Shown here: positions 33,448-42,634 of the stretch, piece after piece
How positions within the stretch are numbered: position 1 is the first letter of the stretch
How the letters are laid out: each line of letters begins with the position of its first letter
Assembly: GCA_934456435.1 (NCBI GenBank)
Contig: CAKSHH010000013.1
Coordinates: forward strand, 1-64,000
Length of the DNA stretch: 64,000 nt
Direction of reading: 5' to 3'
From: an uncultured Eubacteriales bacterium
Lineage (GTDB): Bacteria; Bacillota; Clostridia; Oscillospirales; Acutalibacteraceae
Notes under the pieces: generated by a model
The model's input: the letters and a program-made list of their open reading frames with translations, nothing else
Told to the model about the DNA's origin: nothing
The model's database searches: none
Translations under genes and position numbers: made by a program

Positions 33448-34746
33448 TTATTTAATGATTGATACGGTGTCAATCATCGAGTTTTCTTCTGTTTCAAATG
33501 TGCTGACGGTCAGCTTGTCTCCCGAAACGCTGAGCACGGAATAGCACGGAATCCTTGTCTGATACCAGAAATCACATTCTGGTCCGACATTTTCTTCATC
33601 AATTCCGTTGTAATTGCTGCCCGAAGACGAATTGGCGCTGATATAAAGCGTTCCCTTCGGATTCTTGTATGTGTCGCCGCTGATAACGTCATCCGTAACC
33701 TTATTGTTCTTGACAATATATGAACGGCTGTAATAATGGTCGTGTCCGCTCAGGCAAAGATCAATTCCAAACTCATCAAAAAACGGAGTAATAGTCGCTC
33801 TTGTAATCTTGCTGAGGAAATACTTTGCGGCATTCGCATCATAAGGACTGTGATGCATTGAAACAACCTTCCACTTAGCGTTCGGATAAGCTTCGCAGGC
33901 AGCCTTGATGATGGCTCTGTGCGTCTGCGGAATAACTACGTTGGAATCAAGAATAATGAACAGAATATCATTGTAAAGGAAATAGTATCCGTTACCGGCA
34001 GGATCCTTAAACGGAACCTCGGTCTTTCTGTTCGGATTATTGTAGTGACTGCTGTAATTTGTTGTGTAGAACTCGTGATTTCCGACAGCCGCCGCAATCG
34101 GAAGATTTCTGAGCTGAGGTACGGACTCCATAAGTGAATACTGCTTCTCCGAATATGAATCCTCAACCTGATCACCCGTTGAAATTACGAAATTCAAGCC
34201 CGGATTTGATTCGGTTGCAAGCTCCATCGTCTTGTACCAGCCATAAGTGTCATGCTGGAGAATTTCCTCGTCCGTTCCTGTGCGGTACCTGCCGATCTGA
34301 CAGTCGGAAACGAAGAGAACCTTTGTGCTGCCCTCTGAGCCCGTCGTAAACGAATAAACGTCGCTCCATGTTCTGTCGGAATAATACTTATAATAGTATG
34401 TTGTGTTCGATTCAAGCTCGGAAGCCGTAGCCTCGTGGGTATACTCGAAGCAGAAAATATTAAAGAAGCTCTTTACATCGACTGAATCGGCATCGGTAAG
34501 GTTACTGCTTTCGCCGACCAAAAGCTTAGCCTTTGCGCTTCTGAATGACGACTGCCACGAGAAATTCATCTTCGTGTTATCCTCGCCGGGGGTCATCAGA
34601 AGAGAGCCCTTTGATTCAAGAAGCTCCGACCAGTTTTTGTCGATCCACTCCTGCTGGCTTTCCAAAGCACCGCTTGTAAAGGTAAAAAGACTGATAATAA
34701 CAGCGACCGAAAGCAGTATCGCTATTATCCTTTTTGTATTTTTCAA
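33448..34746 (-). CDS. Secreted purple-acid-phosphatase-like metallophosphoesterase
   Basis: A 432-residue exported enzyme. The signal peptide (1-27, RIIAILLSVAVIISLFTF) is followed by a fibronectin-like N-terminal domain and the catalytic domain with VSDCQIGRY, STGDQVEDSY, VGNHEFY, HHSPYDA and SGHDHYYSRSY. It is a relative of the protein at 31068-32696 but lacks the stalk-like tail. It likely removes phosphate from external esters. The start has GGAGGTG upstream. Confidence 0.92.
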   Translation of the reverse strand: MKNTKRIIAILLSVAVIISLFTFTSGALESQQEWIDKNWSELLESKGSLLMTPGEDNTKMNFSWQSSFRSAKAKLLVGESSNLTDADSVDVKSFFNIFCFEYTHEATASELESNTTYYYKYYSDRTWSDVYSFTTGSEGSTKVLFVSDCQIGRYRTGTDEEILQHDTYGWYKTMELATESNPGLNFVISTGDQVEDSYSEKQYSLMESVPQLRNLPIAAAVGNHEFYTTNYSSHYNNPNRKTEVPFKDPAGNGYYFLYNDILFIILDSNVVIPQTHRAIIKAACEAYPNAKWKVVSMHHSPYDANAAKYFLSKITRATITPFFDEFGIDLCLSGHDHYYSRSYIVKNNKVTDDVISGDTYKNPKGTLYISANSSSGSNYNGIDEENVGPECDFWYQTRIPCYSVLSVSGDKLTVSTFETEENSMIDTVSIIK

Positions 34747-34771
34747 AGTAAAGCACCTCCGTTTTTAGACA

Positions 34772-34800
34772 ATTATATCACACTATAATAAATATTTAAA
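34772..34800 (-). promoter_or_regulatory. Promoter of the secreted phosphoesterase
   Basis: Minus-strand TTTAAA, 17 bases, TATAAT with TG extension. Confidence 0.6.
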
Positions 34801-34810
34801 GGAAAAAATA

Positions 34811-34839
34811 TTGACTTTTTTTTGTGCAAACTATATAAT
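34811..34839 (+). promoter_or_regulatory. Promoter of the FHA-PHP gene pair
   Basis: TTGACT, 17 bases, TATAAT. Confidence 0.75.
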
Positions 34840-34866
34840 CAGTATAAAGACGATAAGGATGATTTA

Positions 34867-35259
34867 ATGAAAGAGCTGTTGAATGAAACATACAGATATA
34901 TTATTCCTGCCCTTTGCTTTATAATTCTCGCTTACTGCCTCAAGCATTTGCTGACAAGCAAGGCCCCAAAGGTCACACCTGCATACTTTTACGATGATCA
35001 AACAGGCAAGGAATACGTTATTACAAGCTGGGAAACCTCGATCGGACGAAGCAGCGCGTGCGACATCGTGCTGAACTACGCTTCCGTTTCGCGTTTTCAC
35101 GCTGTTATTTCCAAGCACAAAAAGGGCTGGGTCGTTACCGACACTCATTCGAGTGCGGGAACTTACATAAAAAACAAACGAATTGAGTCCCCCACCGTCA
35201 TTGAGGACGGCGACCTGGTTTCCTTCGGAGGTATTGTCCTCCAGTTCAGAATAAAATAA
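34867..35259 (+). CDS. FHA-domain protein with N-terminal membrane helix
   Basis: A 130-residue protein: one membrane helix (about 9-27, YIIPALCFIILAYCL) and a cytoplasmic FHA domain (about 45-130) with the phosphothreonine-binding pattern SIGRSSACDIVL, SVSRFHAVI, HSSAGTYIKNKR. FHA domains bind phosphothreonine partners of Ser/Thr kinases; no kinase lies nearby. ATG 34867 has AAGGA 8 bases upstream; an ATG at 34822 sits inside the promoter. Confidence 0.9.
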   Translation: MKELLNETYRYIIPALCFIILAYCLKHLLTSKAPKVTPAYFYDDQTGKEYVITSWETSIGRSSACDIVLNYASVSRFHAVISKHKKGWVVTDTHSSAGTYIKNKRIESPTVIEDGDLVSFGGIVLQFRIK

Positions 35260-35276
35260 TTTTAAGGAGAATCAGC

Positions 35277-36605
35277 ATGAAATTAAAAAAAGTTTTGTCA
35301 GTTCTCACCTGCGCGACGATGCTTTTCACGGCATCGGTTCCCCTTGTCAGCTCTTATGCCGTTGACGAGACAGACTACACGATCGTCAATCCGTACGACT
35401 GTGTTGACTGGGACAAATGGGATTACTACAAGGCAAACCTCCACACTCATTCGGTAGCCTCCGACGGCGATCTCAGCATCACCGATATGGTTCAGCTCTA
35501 CTATGAGCGCGGCTATGACATTCTCGCAATGACCGATCACGGCGTTATCAACCGCGGCTGGAATACTAACAGAAAGACAAACGGTGTATTCAACTATTTC
35601 CGCAAGGCTGAGCCCATGTCCGACGAGGACTATGAGAGAATCACAACCGGTTCCGACAGAGGCGGACGCGGCATGATTGATATCAAGAACGGTATTGAGA
35701 TGAATATGGCTGTATTCACCAAAACTCATGTCAACGGTTATTTCACAAACTACGGTCAAGCTGTTTGGGGCAATGAAAATGACTACCGTTCGGCTGTTGA
35801 GGCTGTTGAGCGCCACGGCGGATTCACCGTTCTCAACCATGTCGGCGACTGGGTCAACTCAAACAACTTCCCCGAGCGTTCACATCAGGATTTCTACATC
35901 TCCTATTTTGCAAATATCTTTAAGGACAATCCGAGCTGTCTCGGTATGGAAATTATCAACAATACCGACAGCGTTACAAGAGCGGACCGTGCTCTTTGGG
36001 ACGAGCTTCTTCAGGTTGTTATCCCGACAGGCAGAAACATTATCGTCTTTGCAGATGACGACAGCGAGTATGTTTCCGACGTAGGCAGAAGCTTTGAATA
36101 CTTTCTCCTCCCCGAAAACACCGAAGAAAACGTCAAGGAAGCTATGCAGGTCGGCAACTTCTTTTCTTGCAGCAAGTTCCAGAAATACACCGATGGTACG
36201 CCCGATTTTGAGGGAACCGGCGAAGTTCCTCTTGTCACAAACATCAAGGTTGACCAGAAAGAAAACACCATTGAGCTTGACCTTGACAAAACCCGTGACT
36301 GTAAGTCCGTAAAGTGGATTGCCGACGGCAAGGTTATTTCAACAGACACAAAGATTGATCTCAACGACTATGAGGATCAGCTCGGCTGCTATGTAAGATT
36401 CGAGCTTCTCGGCGAAGGCGGAGTTACATATTCACAGGCTTTTGAGCTCAAATACGAGGGCAGAACAGAAAAGGAAATCCCCGAAATGCCGTGGATCTTC
36501 CGCTCACCGTTTGCCGACAAGTTTACATCTCTCATTCAGTCTCACGGTTTTGCGATCGTTCAGTTCCTTGTTGAAAAGATCGGAAACCTTCTCGGCATCA
36601 TCTGA
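35277..36605 (+). CDS. Secreted PHP-domain phosphoesterase-like protein
   Basis: A 442-residue exported protein with a signal peptide (1-27) and a PHP domain whose metal motifs are visible: ANLHTHSVASDGDLS, MTDHGVINR, NHVGDW and FADDDSEYV. The reaction is unknown; PHP domains are metal-dependent phosphoesterases. The C-terminus carries a hydrophobic amphipathic tail (FADKFTSLIQSHGFAIVQ then LLGII), perhaps for surface retention. It follows the FHA gene by 17 bases and ends before a strong terminator. Confidence 0.9.
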   Translation: MKLKKVLSVLTCATMLFTASVPLVSSYAVDETDYTIVNPYDCVDWDKWDYYKANLHTHSVASDGDLSITDMVQLYYERGYDILAMTDHGVINRGWNTNRKTNGVFNYFRKAEPMSDEDYERITTGSDRGGRGMIDIKNGIEMNMAVFTKTHVNGYFTNYGQAVWGNENDYRSAVEAVERHGGFTVLNHVGDWVNSNNFPERSHQDFYISYFANIFKDNPSCLGMEIINNTDSVTRADRALWDELLQVVIPTGRNIIVFADDDSEYVSDVGRSFEYFLLPENTEENVKEAMQVGNFFSCSKFQKYTDGTPDFEGTGEVPLVTNIKVDQKENTIELDLDKTRDCKSVKWIADGKVISTDTKIDLNDYEDQLGCYVRFELLGEGGVTYSQAFELKYEGRTEKEIPEMPWIFRSPFADKFTSLIQSHGFAIVQFLVEKIGNLLGII

Positions 36606-36622
36606 TTGAATTAAATAGCTTT

Positions 36623-36659
36623 GGACTGTCTCATTTAATTTGGGACAGTCCTCTTTTTT
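36623..36659 (+). terminator. Intrinsic terminator
   Basis: GGACTGTC/GACAGTCC stem with a T-rich tail (CTCTTTTTT). Confidence 0.85.
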
Positions 36660-36660
36660 C

Positions 36661-36689
36661 TTGCAATATTTGTGCATATAGAGTATACT
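36661..36689 (+). promoter_or_regulatory. Promoter of the MscS-CDF pair
   Basis: TTGCAA, 17 bases, TATACT. Confidence 0.75.
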
Positions 36690-36720
36690 TAATTGTATTA
36701 TTTGACCGAGGAGGGTTTAT

Positions 36721-37545
36721 ATGGAATCGTTTTTCAGCAGCTTCAAGCAGCTTAGTCTTGAGCAGCTACCCGAAAAATTTATGGAATCCCTGCCAAAGCT
36801 GATAGTGTTTGTTTTGGTTCTTGTGATCGGCTTCTGGCTTGCGGGACTTGCAGGAAAGCTCATTGTCAAAATACTTGAAAGCAAAAACGTCGACAAATCA
36901 ATGCACCGTTTTATCAAACGTTCAGTTGTAATTTTTCTGCGTATTATAGTGGCGGTTATCGCGCTTGAACAAATCGGTTTCAACGTTAATTCGTTCATTA
37001 CCGCTCTCGGTGCCGCCGGTATAACGGCAGGTCTCGGACTGCAAAACAGCATCGCTCAGCTCGCCGGAGGAATACAGATTCTCTTTAACAAGCCCTTCAA
37101 AAGCGGCGATTACATTGAGCTCGGCAACGTTCAGGGCAAGGTCCGCGAGATTCGCTTCATGTACACAACCCTTGTCACGAACGACAACAAGGTCGTTGTC
37201 ATACCCAACCAAAACATAACCACCTCGAATCTCATCAACTATACCGCAAGGGACAAGATTCGCCTTGATCTAACATACACAATAAGCTACGACGATGACA
37301 TTGAAAAAGCCAAAAAGGTTCTCGGCAAGGTAGCACAGGACAATCCGCTTGTTTTGAAGAATCCGCCCTATTCCGTCGGCGTTTCAAAGCACGGAGCGAG
37401 CGGAGTCGATCTGGCATTATTTGTGTGGTGTAAAAGCGAAGATTACTGGCCTGCATATTTCAGTATGCAGGAAAACGTTAAGCTTGCATTCGACAAAAAC
37501 TCCATATCAATCCCCTACGATCAGCTCGATGTTCATGTAAAATAA
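36721..37545 (+). CDS. Small-conductance mechanosensitive channel (MscS)
   Basis: A 274-residue membrane channel that opens under tension and releases solutes on hypo-osmotic shock. Three N-terminal helices end in the pore-lining TM3 with the family glycine/alanine packing (ALGAAGITAGLGLQNSI). The beta domain follows (FKSGDYIELGNVQGKVREI, VVIPNQNI). The size is typical of MscS. GAGGAGGG precedes the ATG. It lies 18 bases before the CDF gene. Confidence 0.95.
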   Translation: MESFFSSFKQLSLEQLPEKFMESLPKLIVFVLVLVIGFWLAGLAGKLIVKILESKNVDKSMHRFIKRSVVIFLRIIVAVIALEQIGFNVNSFITALGAAGITAGLGLQNSIAQLAGGIQILFNKPFKSGDYIELGNVQGKVREIRFMYTTLVTNDNKVVVIPNQNITTSNLINYTARDKIRLDLTYTISYDDDIEKAKKVLGKVAQDNPLVLKNPPYSVGVSKHGASGVDLALFVWCKSEDYWPAYFSMQENVKLAFDKNSISIPYDQLDVHVK

Positions 37546-37563
37546 CTGACAGAAAGTGGTTTA

Positions 37564-38733
37564 ATGACTGATTTAATTGTTAAAACTTTTATAAAAGACT
37601 ATCAAAAAACGAACGACCCCAAGGTAAGAATGAAATACGGTATTCTCAGCGGATGTGTCGGAATCGGAATGAACGTGATCCTCTGTCTTTTAAAGTTCTT
37701 TGTCGGAACACTGACGGGAAGTATTGCAATCTCCGCCGACGCGGTGAACAACCTCTCCGACGCAGGCTCTTCGGCAGTTACGGTTTTCGGCTTTAAAATG
37801 GCTGGAAAACCTGCCGACAAGGATCATCCGTTCGGACACGGCAGGATTGAATACATTACGGCAATGATTGTTTCCTTTATCATCCTTTTTATGGGCGTTG
37901 AGCTTGCCATACAGTCGGTCAAAAAGATTCGCTCGCCTGAGGATATCCAGTTCAGCCTTATCGGTGCAATAATAATTGCCGCGTCAATTCTCGGCAAGCT
38001 TTGGCTCGCGTTCTTCAACCGCGGTCTCGGAAAGCGTATCGACTCCCCTGCCATGACTGCCGTTGTTGCCGACAGCATGAGCGATATTGCCGCAACAAGT
38101 ATTACGCTTATCGCACTCATTCTTTCGCGTTTTTTCCCGTCTCTCCACATTGACGGCTGGCTCGGAATCATCGTTGCAGGTTTCGTTTTCAAAGCCGGTC
38201 TTGACATTTTCAGGGACACGCTCAGCTCCCTTATCGGTCAGCCGCCGTCAAAGGAACTTGTTGAAGAGCTTAAAGCAAAGATTCTGTCATACGATCACGT
38301 CAGCGGAATACACGATTTAATAATGCACAATTACGGTCCCGATCAGTTCTTTGCAACGGTTCACGTTGAGATTCCCTCCGACATAGACGTTATGGTCGGC
38401 CACGACATCATCGACAATATTGAAAACGATATAAAAAAGCAGATGGGCATTGACCTGACGATCCACTATGATCCGCTTGTCGTCAATGATGAGCGTGTCA
38501 ATGAGCTCAAAAAAATGGTACTTGAGATTGTCAATAGCATAAACAACGAAATATCCATTCACGATTTTCGCGTTGTTGACGGTCCCATGCACACAAATTT
38601 GATATTTGACGTTGTAATTCCTTACGGGTTCAAAGAGAAATCCAACGAGCTTATTTCCGAAATTCGACTTAAAATTTCCGAAATAAACAGCAGCTACTTT
38701 GCCATAATAAAAGTTGAACACAGTTTTGTATAA
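37564..38733 (+). CDS. Cation diffusion facilitator (CDF) metal transporter
   Basis: A 389-residue proton-coupled exporter of divalent metals such as zinc, iron or manganese. The membrane part shows DAVNNLSDAGSS and HPFGHGRIEY, and TM5 carries the second metal pair in VADSMSD. A cytoplasmic C-terminal domain of about 180 residues (HDLIMHNYGPDQFFATVHVEI in part) is longer than usual. It is probably co-transcribed with mscS. Confidence 0.93.
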   Translation: MTDLIVKTFIKDYQKTNDPKVRMKYGILSGCVGIGMNVILCLLKFFVGTLTGSIAISADAVNNLSDAGSSAVTVFGFKMAGKPADKDHPFGHGRIEYITAMIVSFIILFMGVELAIQSVKKIRSPEDIQFSLIGAIIIAASILGKLWLAFFNRGLGKRIDSPAMTAVVADSMSDIAATSITLIALILSRFFPSLHIDGWLGIIVAGFVFKAGLDIFRDTLSSLIGQPPSKELVEELKAKILSYDHVSGIHDLIMHNYGPDQFFATVHVEIPSDIDVMVGHDIIDNIENDIKKQMGIDLTIHYDPLVVNDERVNELKKMVLEIVNSINNEISIHDFRVVDGPMHTNLIFDVVIPYGFKEKSNELISEIRLKISEINSSYFAIIKVEHSFV

Positions 38734-38794
38734 ACTCAACAAATTATTGTGCTTAATTTGTCAGATATTTTTCGACAAAAAGCCGCTCTTTCCC

Positions 38795-38823
38795 TTTAAA
38801 AAAAATCTCTTTTATAGTAAAAT
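38795..38823 (+). promoter_or_regulatory. Promoter of prs
   Basis: TTTAAA, 17 bases, TAAAAT. Confidence 0.6.
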
Positions 38824-38856
38824 ATTCATATAACTCTGAAAGGCGGATTTGAACAA

Positions 38857-40026
38857 ATGAGAAGTGAAGCTAATTATAACACCATACCTGTCGGACAGCT
38901 CGGAATTATCGCTCTCCCCGGCTGCGAGGAGCTTGCCAACAAGATTGACAACTATCTTATAAGATGGAGATTCCAGCGCAACAGTGAGCATAAGGATACC
39001 CTCGCATTTGCGGGCTACGAGAAATCGACCTATCTTATTGATATGAACTTCCCCCGTTTCGGTACAGGCGAAGGAAAGGCTGCTCTCAACCAGACAGTCA
39101 GAGGCTATGACATCTACATTCTTTGTGACGTTTTCAACTACGGCGTTACATACAAAATGTACGGTATGACCGTTCCGATGTCACCGGACGAGCATTTCGC
39201 AAACCTCAAAAGAGCAATCAGCGCCATTGAGGGTAAGGCAAAACGAGTTTCCGTTATTATGCCGATGCTCTACGAGGGCAGACAGCATAAGCGTTCCAGC
39301 CGTGAGTCACTTGACTGCGCCATGATGCTTCAGGAGCTTAACGCAATGGGTGTTGAAAACTTCATCACCTTTGACGCACACGATCCGAGAGTTATGAATG
39401 CAATTCCGCTCTGCGGTTTTGAAAGTATCTCCCCCGCCTATCAGATGATCAAAGCAGCGGTAAACAACGTTGATAATCTCAAAATAAACAAGGACAACAT
39501 TATGATTATTTCTCCCGACGAGGGCGGAATGTCGCGTTGTATTTACTATTCAACGGTTCTCGGCGTCGAACTCGGTATGTTCTACAAGCGCCGCGACTTT
39601 TCCAGAATCGTTGACGGAAGAAACCCGATTATCGCTCACGAATTTCTCGGCGACAACGTTGAGGGCAAGGACGTTATAATTGTTGACGATATGATTTCCT
39701 CCGGCGAATCAATGATTGAGGTTGCCTCAAAGCTCAAAGAACTCAAAGCTAAGCGAATCTATATCTTCTCTGCTTTCGGTCTTTTCTGCAACGGCTTTGA
39801 CGCATTTGACAAGGCTTACAAAAACGGCGTTATCGACCGTGTATTTACAACCAATCTCATTTACGGCACACCCGAACTTATCAGCAAGGAATGGTATGTT
39901 CGTGTTGATATGTCTAAGTACCTTTCATACATTATTGACACACTTAACCACGACACCTCCATAAGCGACCTGCTTGACCCGGCAGAAAAAATTGATACAC
40001 TTCTCAAGAAAAAGGGTCTCAAATAA
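38857..40026 (+). CDS. prs: Ribose-phosphate pyrophosphokinase, long form
   Basis: Makes PRPP from ribose 5-phosphate and ATP for nucleotide, histidine and tryptophan synthesis. It has 389 residues against about 315 for ordinary PrsA. Recognisable pieces: FDAHDPRVMNAIP, MIISPDEGGMSRC, the catalytic KRRDFSRIV, and the PRPP loop VIIVDDMISSGESM. The N-terminal ATP/ribose region and the C-terminal tail differ from the classic enzyme, matching a longer form seen in Clostridia. It is monocistronic with its own promoter and terminator. Confidence 0.88.
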   Translation: MRSEANYNTIPVGQLGIIALPGCEELANKIDNYLIRWRFQRNSEHKDTLAFAGYEKSTYLIDMNFPRFGTGEGKAALNQTVRGYDIYILCDVFNYGVTYKMYGMTVPMSPDEHFANLKRAISAIEGKAKRVSVIMPMLYEGRQHKRSSRESLDCAMMLQELNAMGVENFITFDAHDPRVMNAIPLCGFESISPAYQMIKAAVNNVDNLKINKDNIMIISPDEGGMSRCIYYSTVLGVELGMFYKRRDFSRIVDGRNPIIAHEFLGDNVEGKDVIIVDDMISSGESMIEVASKLKELKAKRIYIFSAFGLFCNGFDAFDKAYKNGVIDRVFTTNLIYGTPELISKEWYVRVDMSKYLSYIIDTLNHDTSISDLLDPAEKIDTLLKKKGLK

Positions 40027-40040
40027 GAATCAGATATACA

Positions 40041-40079
40041 AAAAGCGTGCTTTCCGAAATCAAGAAAGCACGCTTTTTG
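40041..40079 (+). terminator. Intrinsic terminator of prs
   Basis: AAAAGCGTGCTTTC/GAAAGCACGCTTTT stem with 9-base loop and a T-run. Confidence 0.9.
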
Positions 40080-40213
40080 TTTGATTTGTCAATAGCGATT
40101 GTCCAAAAACCGTTCGCCGCATAGGATATAATGTAGGAGGTTAAATATAAAGGACAAATATTTTTATTTTGAAAAAATTTAAAGTTTGTTAATCAATAAA
40201 TGTAATAAAAATA

Positions 40214-40242
40214 TTGAAAGTAGATGAATGATGATGTATAAT
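40214..40242 (+). promoter_or_regulatory. Promoter of the eight-gene desulfurase-sortase unit
   Basis: TTGAAA, 17 bases, TATAAT, about 45 bases before the first gene. An additional TATAAT at 40127-40132 lacks a -35. Confidence 0.75.
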
Positions 40243-40285
40243 ATTAAAGTTAATAATGGCTTATTTTCGCCCGGAGGTATAGACT

Positions 40286-41419
40286 ATGGAAGCATACTTG
40301 GATAACAGCGCAACGACGCAGCCCTGCCAGGAAGCGGTCGACAAAATAAACTATGCGCTCAAAACGTGCTGGGGCAACCCATCATCGCTTTATTCCAAAG
40401 GTATCGCGGCATCCGAAATGGTCGAGGAGGCAAGAAGAAACGTCGCAAAAAAGCTTTACTGCGACAGCGACGAAATCTTTTTTACCTCCGGCGGAACCGA
40501 GAGCAACAACATTGCCGTTTTCGGTGCTGCAAACGCACAGAAAAGACGCGGCAGCCGTATCATCACCACGTCGATTGAACACTCCAGCGTTGAAGAGTCG
40601 GTCAAAGCGCTCGAAAATCAGGGCTACGATGTTGTCAGACTCCGAGTAAACGAAAGAGGTGTCATCGACGAAAGACAGCTCTATGCCGCAACGAATCCGT
40701 CCGTTGTCCTCATCAGTATGATGTATGTAAACAACGAGGTCGGTTCGATTCAGCCTGTCGAATTTGCCAAACGCGCGGCAGTCCATGCAGGAGCCAACGC
40801 TCTTATCCATTGCGACGCGGTTCAGGCGTTCGGCAAGATACAGCTCAAGCCATACAATATGGGGGTTGACCTTATGTCAATAAGCTCCCATAAAATACAC
40901 GGTCCCAAGGGTGCAGGCGCCCTGTTTGTCAAGAAAGGTACCCGTCTCGTTCAACACACGTTCGGCGGACTTCAGGAGGGCAAAATCCGTCCCGGAACCG
41001 AACCCGCCCCTGCGATAGCCGGCTTCGGCGCCGCAGCAGCTGCGATACCCGATTACCGCGAAAGTCTCCTCCATGCCACACAGCTTCGCGACTATCTTGT
41101 CTCCAGGCTCAAGACAATCGACGGTATCAGGATAAATTCGCCTGCCGACGCCCTGCCCTATATCACAAACATTTCCGTTGAGGGAATCCCATCCGAGGTT
41201 ATGTTGAATTATCTTTCTAATATGGGCATTTACGTTTCCAGCGGATCCGCCTGTTCAAAGGGACACAAGAGCCGTGTTCTCAAGGCAATGAATCTCAGCG
41301 AGGATATTATAAATACTGCGCTGAGAATAAGCATATCGGTATTCACGACTAAGCAGGAGCTCGATTACCTTGTCGAAGGAATTGTCTCTGCACGTCAGAC
41401 AATGAAAAGATTGAAGTAA
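40286..41419 (+). CDS. Cysteine desulfurase (NifS/IscS family)
   Basis: A PLP enzyme that takes sulfur from cysteine to form an enzyme persulfide. It has 377 residues. The PLP lysine is Lys203 in SSHKIHGPKGAG; the sulfur-carrying Cys323 sits in SGSACSKGHKS. The N-terminal block AYLDNSATTQPC is typical. It lies 35 bases before thiI, which is the classic arrangement for supplying sulfur to tRNA 4-thiouridine rather than to Fe-S clusters; no iscU or iscR is nearby. CGGAGG precedes the ATG. Confidence 0.95.
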   Translation: MEAYLDNSATTQPCQEAVDKINYALKTCWGNPSSLYSKGIAASEMVEEARRNVAKKLYCDSDEIFFTSGGTESNNIAVFGAANAQKRRGSRIITTSIEHSSVEESVKALENQGYDVVRLRVNERGVIDERQLYAATNPSVVLISMMYVNNEVGSIQPVEFAKRAAVHAGANALIHCDAVQAFGKIQLKPYNMGVDLMSISSHKIHGPKGAGALFVKKGTRLVQHTFGGLQEGKIRPGTEPAPAIAGFGAAAAAIPDYRESLLHATQLRDYLVSRLKTIDGIRINSPADALPYITNISVEGIPSEVMLNYLSNMGIYVSSGSACSKGHKSRVLKAMNLSEDIINTALRISISVFTTKQELDYLVEGIVSARQTMKRLK

Positions 41420-41454
41420 AGGCAGTTTTGCCCGAAAGCAAGAGGTTTACAAAA

Positions 41455-42633
41455 ATGAAAGAAATAATTTTGCTGAAGAACGGAGAGCTTGCTCTCAAGG
41501 GTCTTAACCGACATACGTTTGAAAATCAGCTTATTAAAAATATGAAATTCCGACTTCACGATCTGGGTAAGATCAGATACGTTTCGTCGCAGTCCACAAT
41601 AACCGTTGAACCGATCGACGAAAACGTTGACCTTGACGAAGCGTTCCGCAGAATCAGGATGATATTCGGAATCGCAGGAATTTCCCGCTGTGCAGCGGTT
41701 GAAAAAGATATGGACGTTATAATTCCCGCCGCCTGCAAATACCTTAAAGAAGAGCTGTTGCTTGCCAAAACGTTCAAGGTTGAGGCAAAGCGTTCAGATA
41801 AGAAATTTCCGCTCAACTCCCCTGCGATATGTATGACCTTGGGCGAAAAAATACTTGATGAATATCCCAACCTCACGGTTGACGTGCACCACCCGGAGCT
41901 TATTGTCAACGTTGAGATAAGAGATAATTATGCCTATATACACGGCAATCAGGTAAAGGGCGCAGGCGGTATGCCCGTCGGCACCGCAGGACAAGCTGCC
42001 ATTCTCATTTCCGGAGGAATTGACAGTCCCGTTGCCGCATGGATGATGTCAAAACGAGGTCTCAGCCTTTGCGGTATTCACTTCGCGTCGCCGCCCTACA
42101 CCTCTCAGCGTGCGGAGATGAAGGTTCACTCCCTGCTCAGACAGGTTGCAAAATACAGCGGCGAAATACCACTTTATGTTGTTCCCTTCACCCACATTCA
42201 GGAGGAAATCAAGGACAACTGTCCGGAAGAGCTTTTCACAATCATTATGCGGCGCTTTATGATGCGCTGTGCAGAAATTCTCGCAAAGAAAAATGACTGC
42301 GGTGCACTCATAACCGGCGAAAGTGTCGGTCAGGTTGCGAGCCAGACCATGCAGGCGATCGGATGCACAGAAGCCGTTGTAAATGAGCTTCCCGTTTTCC
42401 GCCCGTTAATCGGAATGGACAAAGATGAGGTTATCGAAAGGGCCCGAATGATCGGAACGTTTGAGACCTCGATACTTCCTTATGAGGACTGCTGCACGGT
42501 TTTCACTCCGAAGCATCCGCGCACGCGTCCGCAGCTTAAATATGTCGAGGAAGCGGAGAGCGTTCTCGATGTCGAAGCCCTTATCAAAGAGGCTCTCGGC
42601 GAAACAAAGTTTTTAAGAATCACAGGTGAGTAA
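41455..42633 (+). CDS. thiI: tRNA 4-thiouridine synthase ThiI
   Basis: Adenylates and thiolates U8 of tRNAs using sulfur from the adjacent desulfurase. It has 392 residues: a ferredoxin-like plus THUMP domain (about 1-165) and a PP-loop ATPase with SGGIDSPVAAWMM. The C-terminal rhodanese domain of the E. coli protein is absent, as is usual in Firmicutes. ATG 41455 is chosen because GAGG lies 9 bases upstream; an ATG nine codons earlier lacks a site. Confidence 0.95.
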   Translation: MKEIILLKNGELALKGLNRHTFENQLIKNMKFRLHDLGKIRYVSSQSTITVEPIDENVDLDEAFRRIRMIFGIAGISRCAAVEKDMDVIIPAACKYLKEELLLAKTFKVEAKRSDKKFPLNSPAICMTLGEKILDEYPNLTVDVHHPELIVNVEIRDNYAYIHGNQVKGAGGMPVGTAGQAAILISGGIDSPVAAWMMSKRGLSLCGIHFASPPYTSQRAEMKVHSLLRQVAKYSGEIPLYVVPFTHIQEEIKDNCPEELFTIIMRRFMMRCAEILAKKNDCGALITGESVGQVASQTMQAIGCTEAVVNELPVFRPLIGMDKDEVIERARMIGTFETSILPYEDCCTVFTPKHPRTRPQLKYVEEAESVLDVEALIKEALGETKFLRITGE

Positions 42634-42634
42634 T

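Noticed and set aside
40127..40132. TATAAT upstream of the desulfurase gene as a second promoter
   Set aside because: No acceptable -35 at 16-18 bases; a better promoter exists at 40214-40242.
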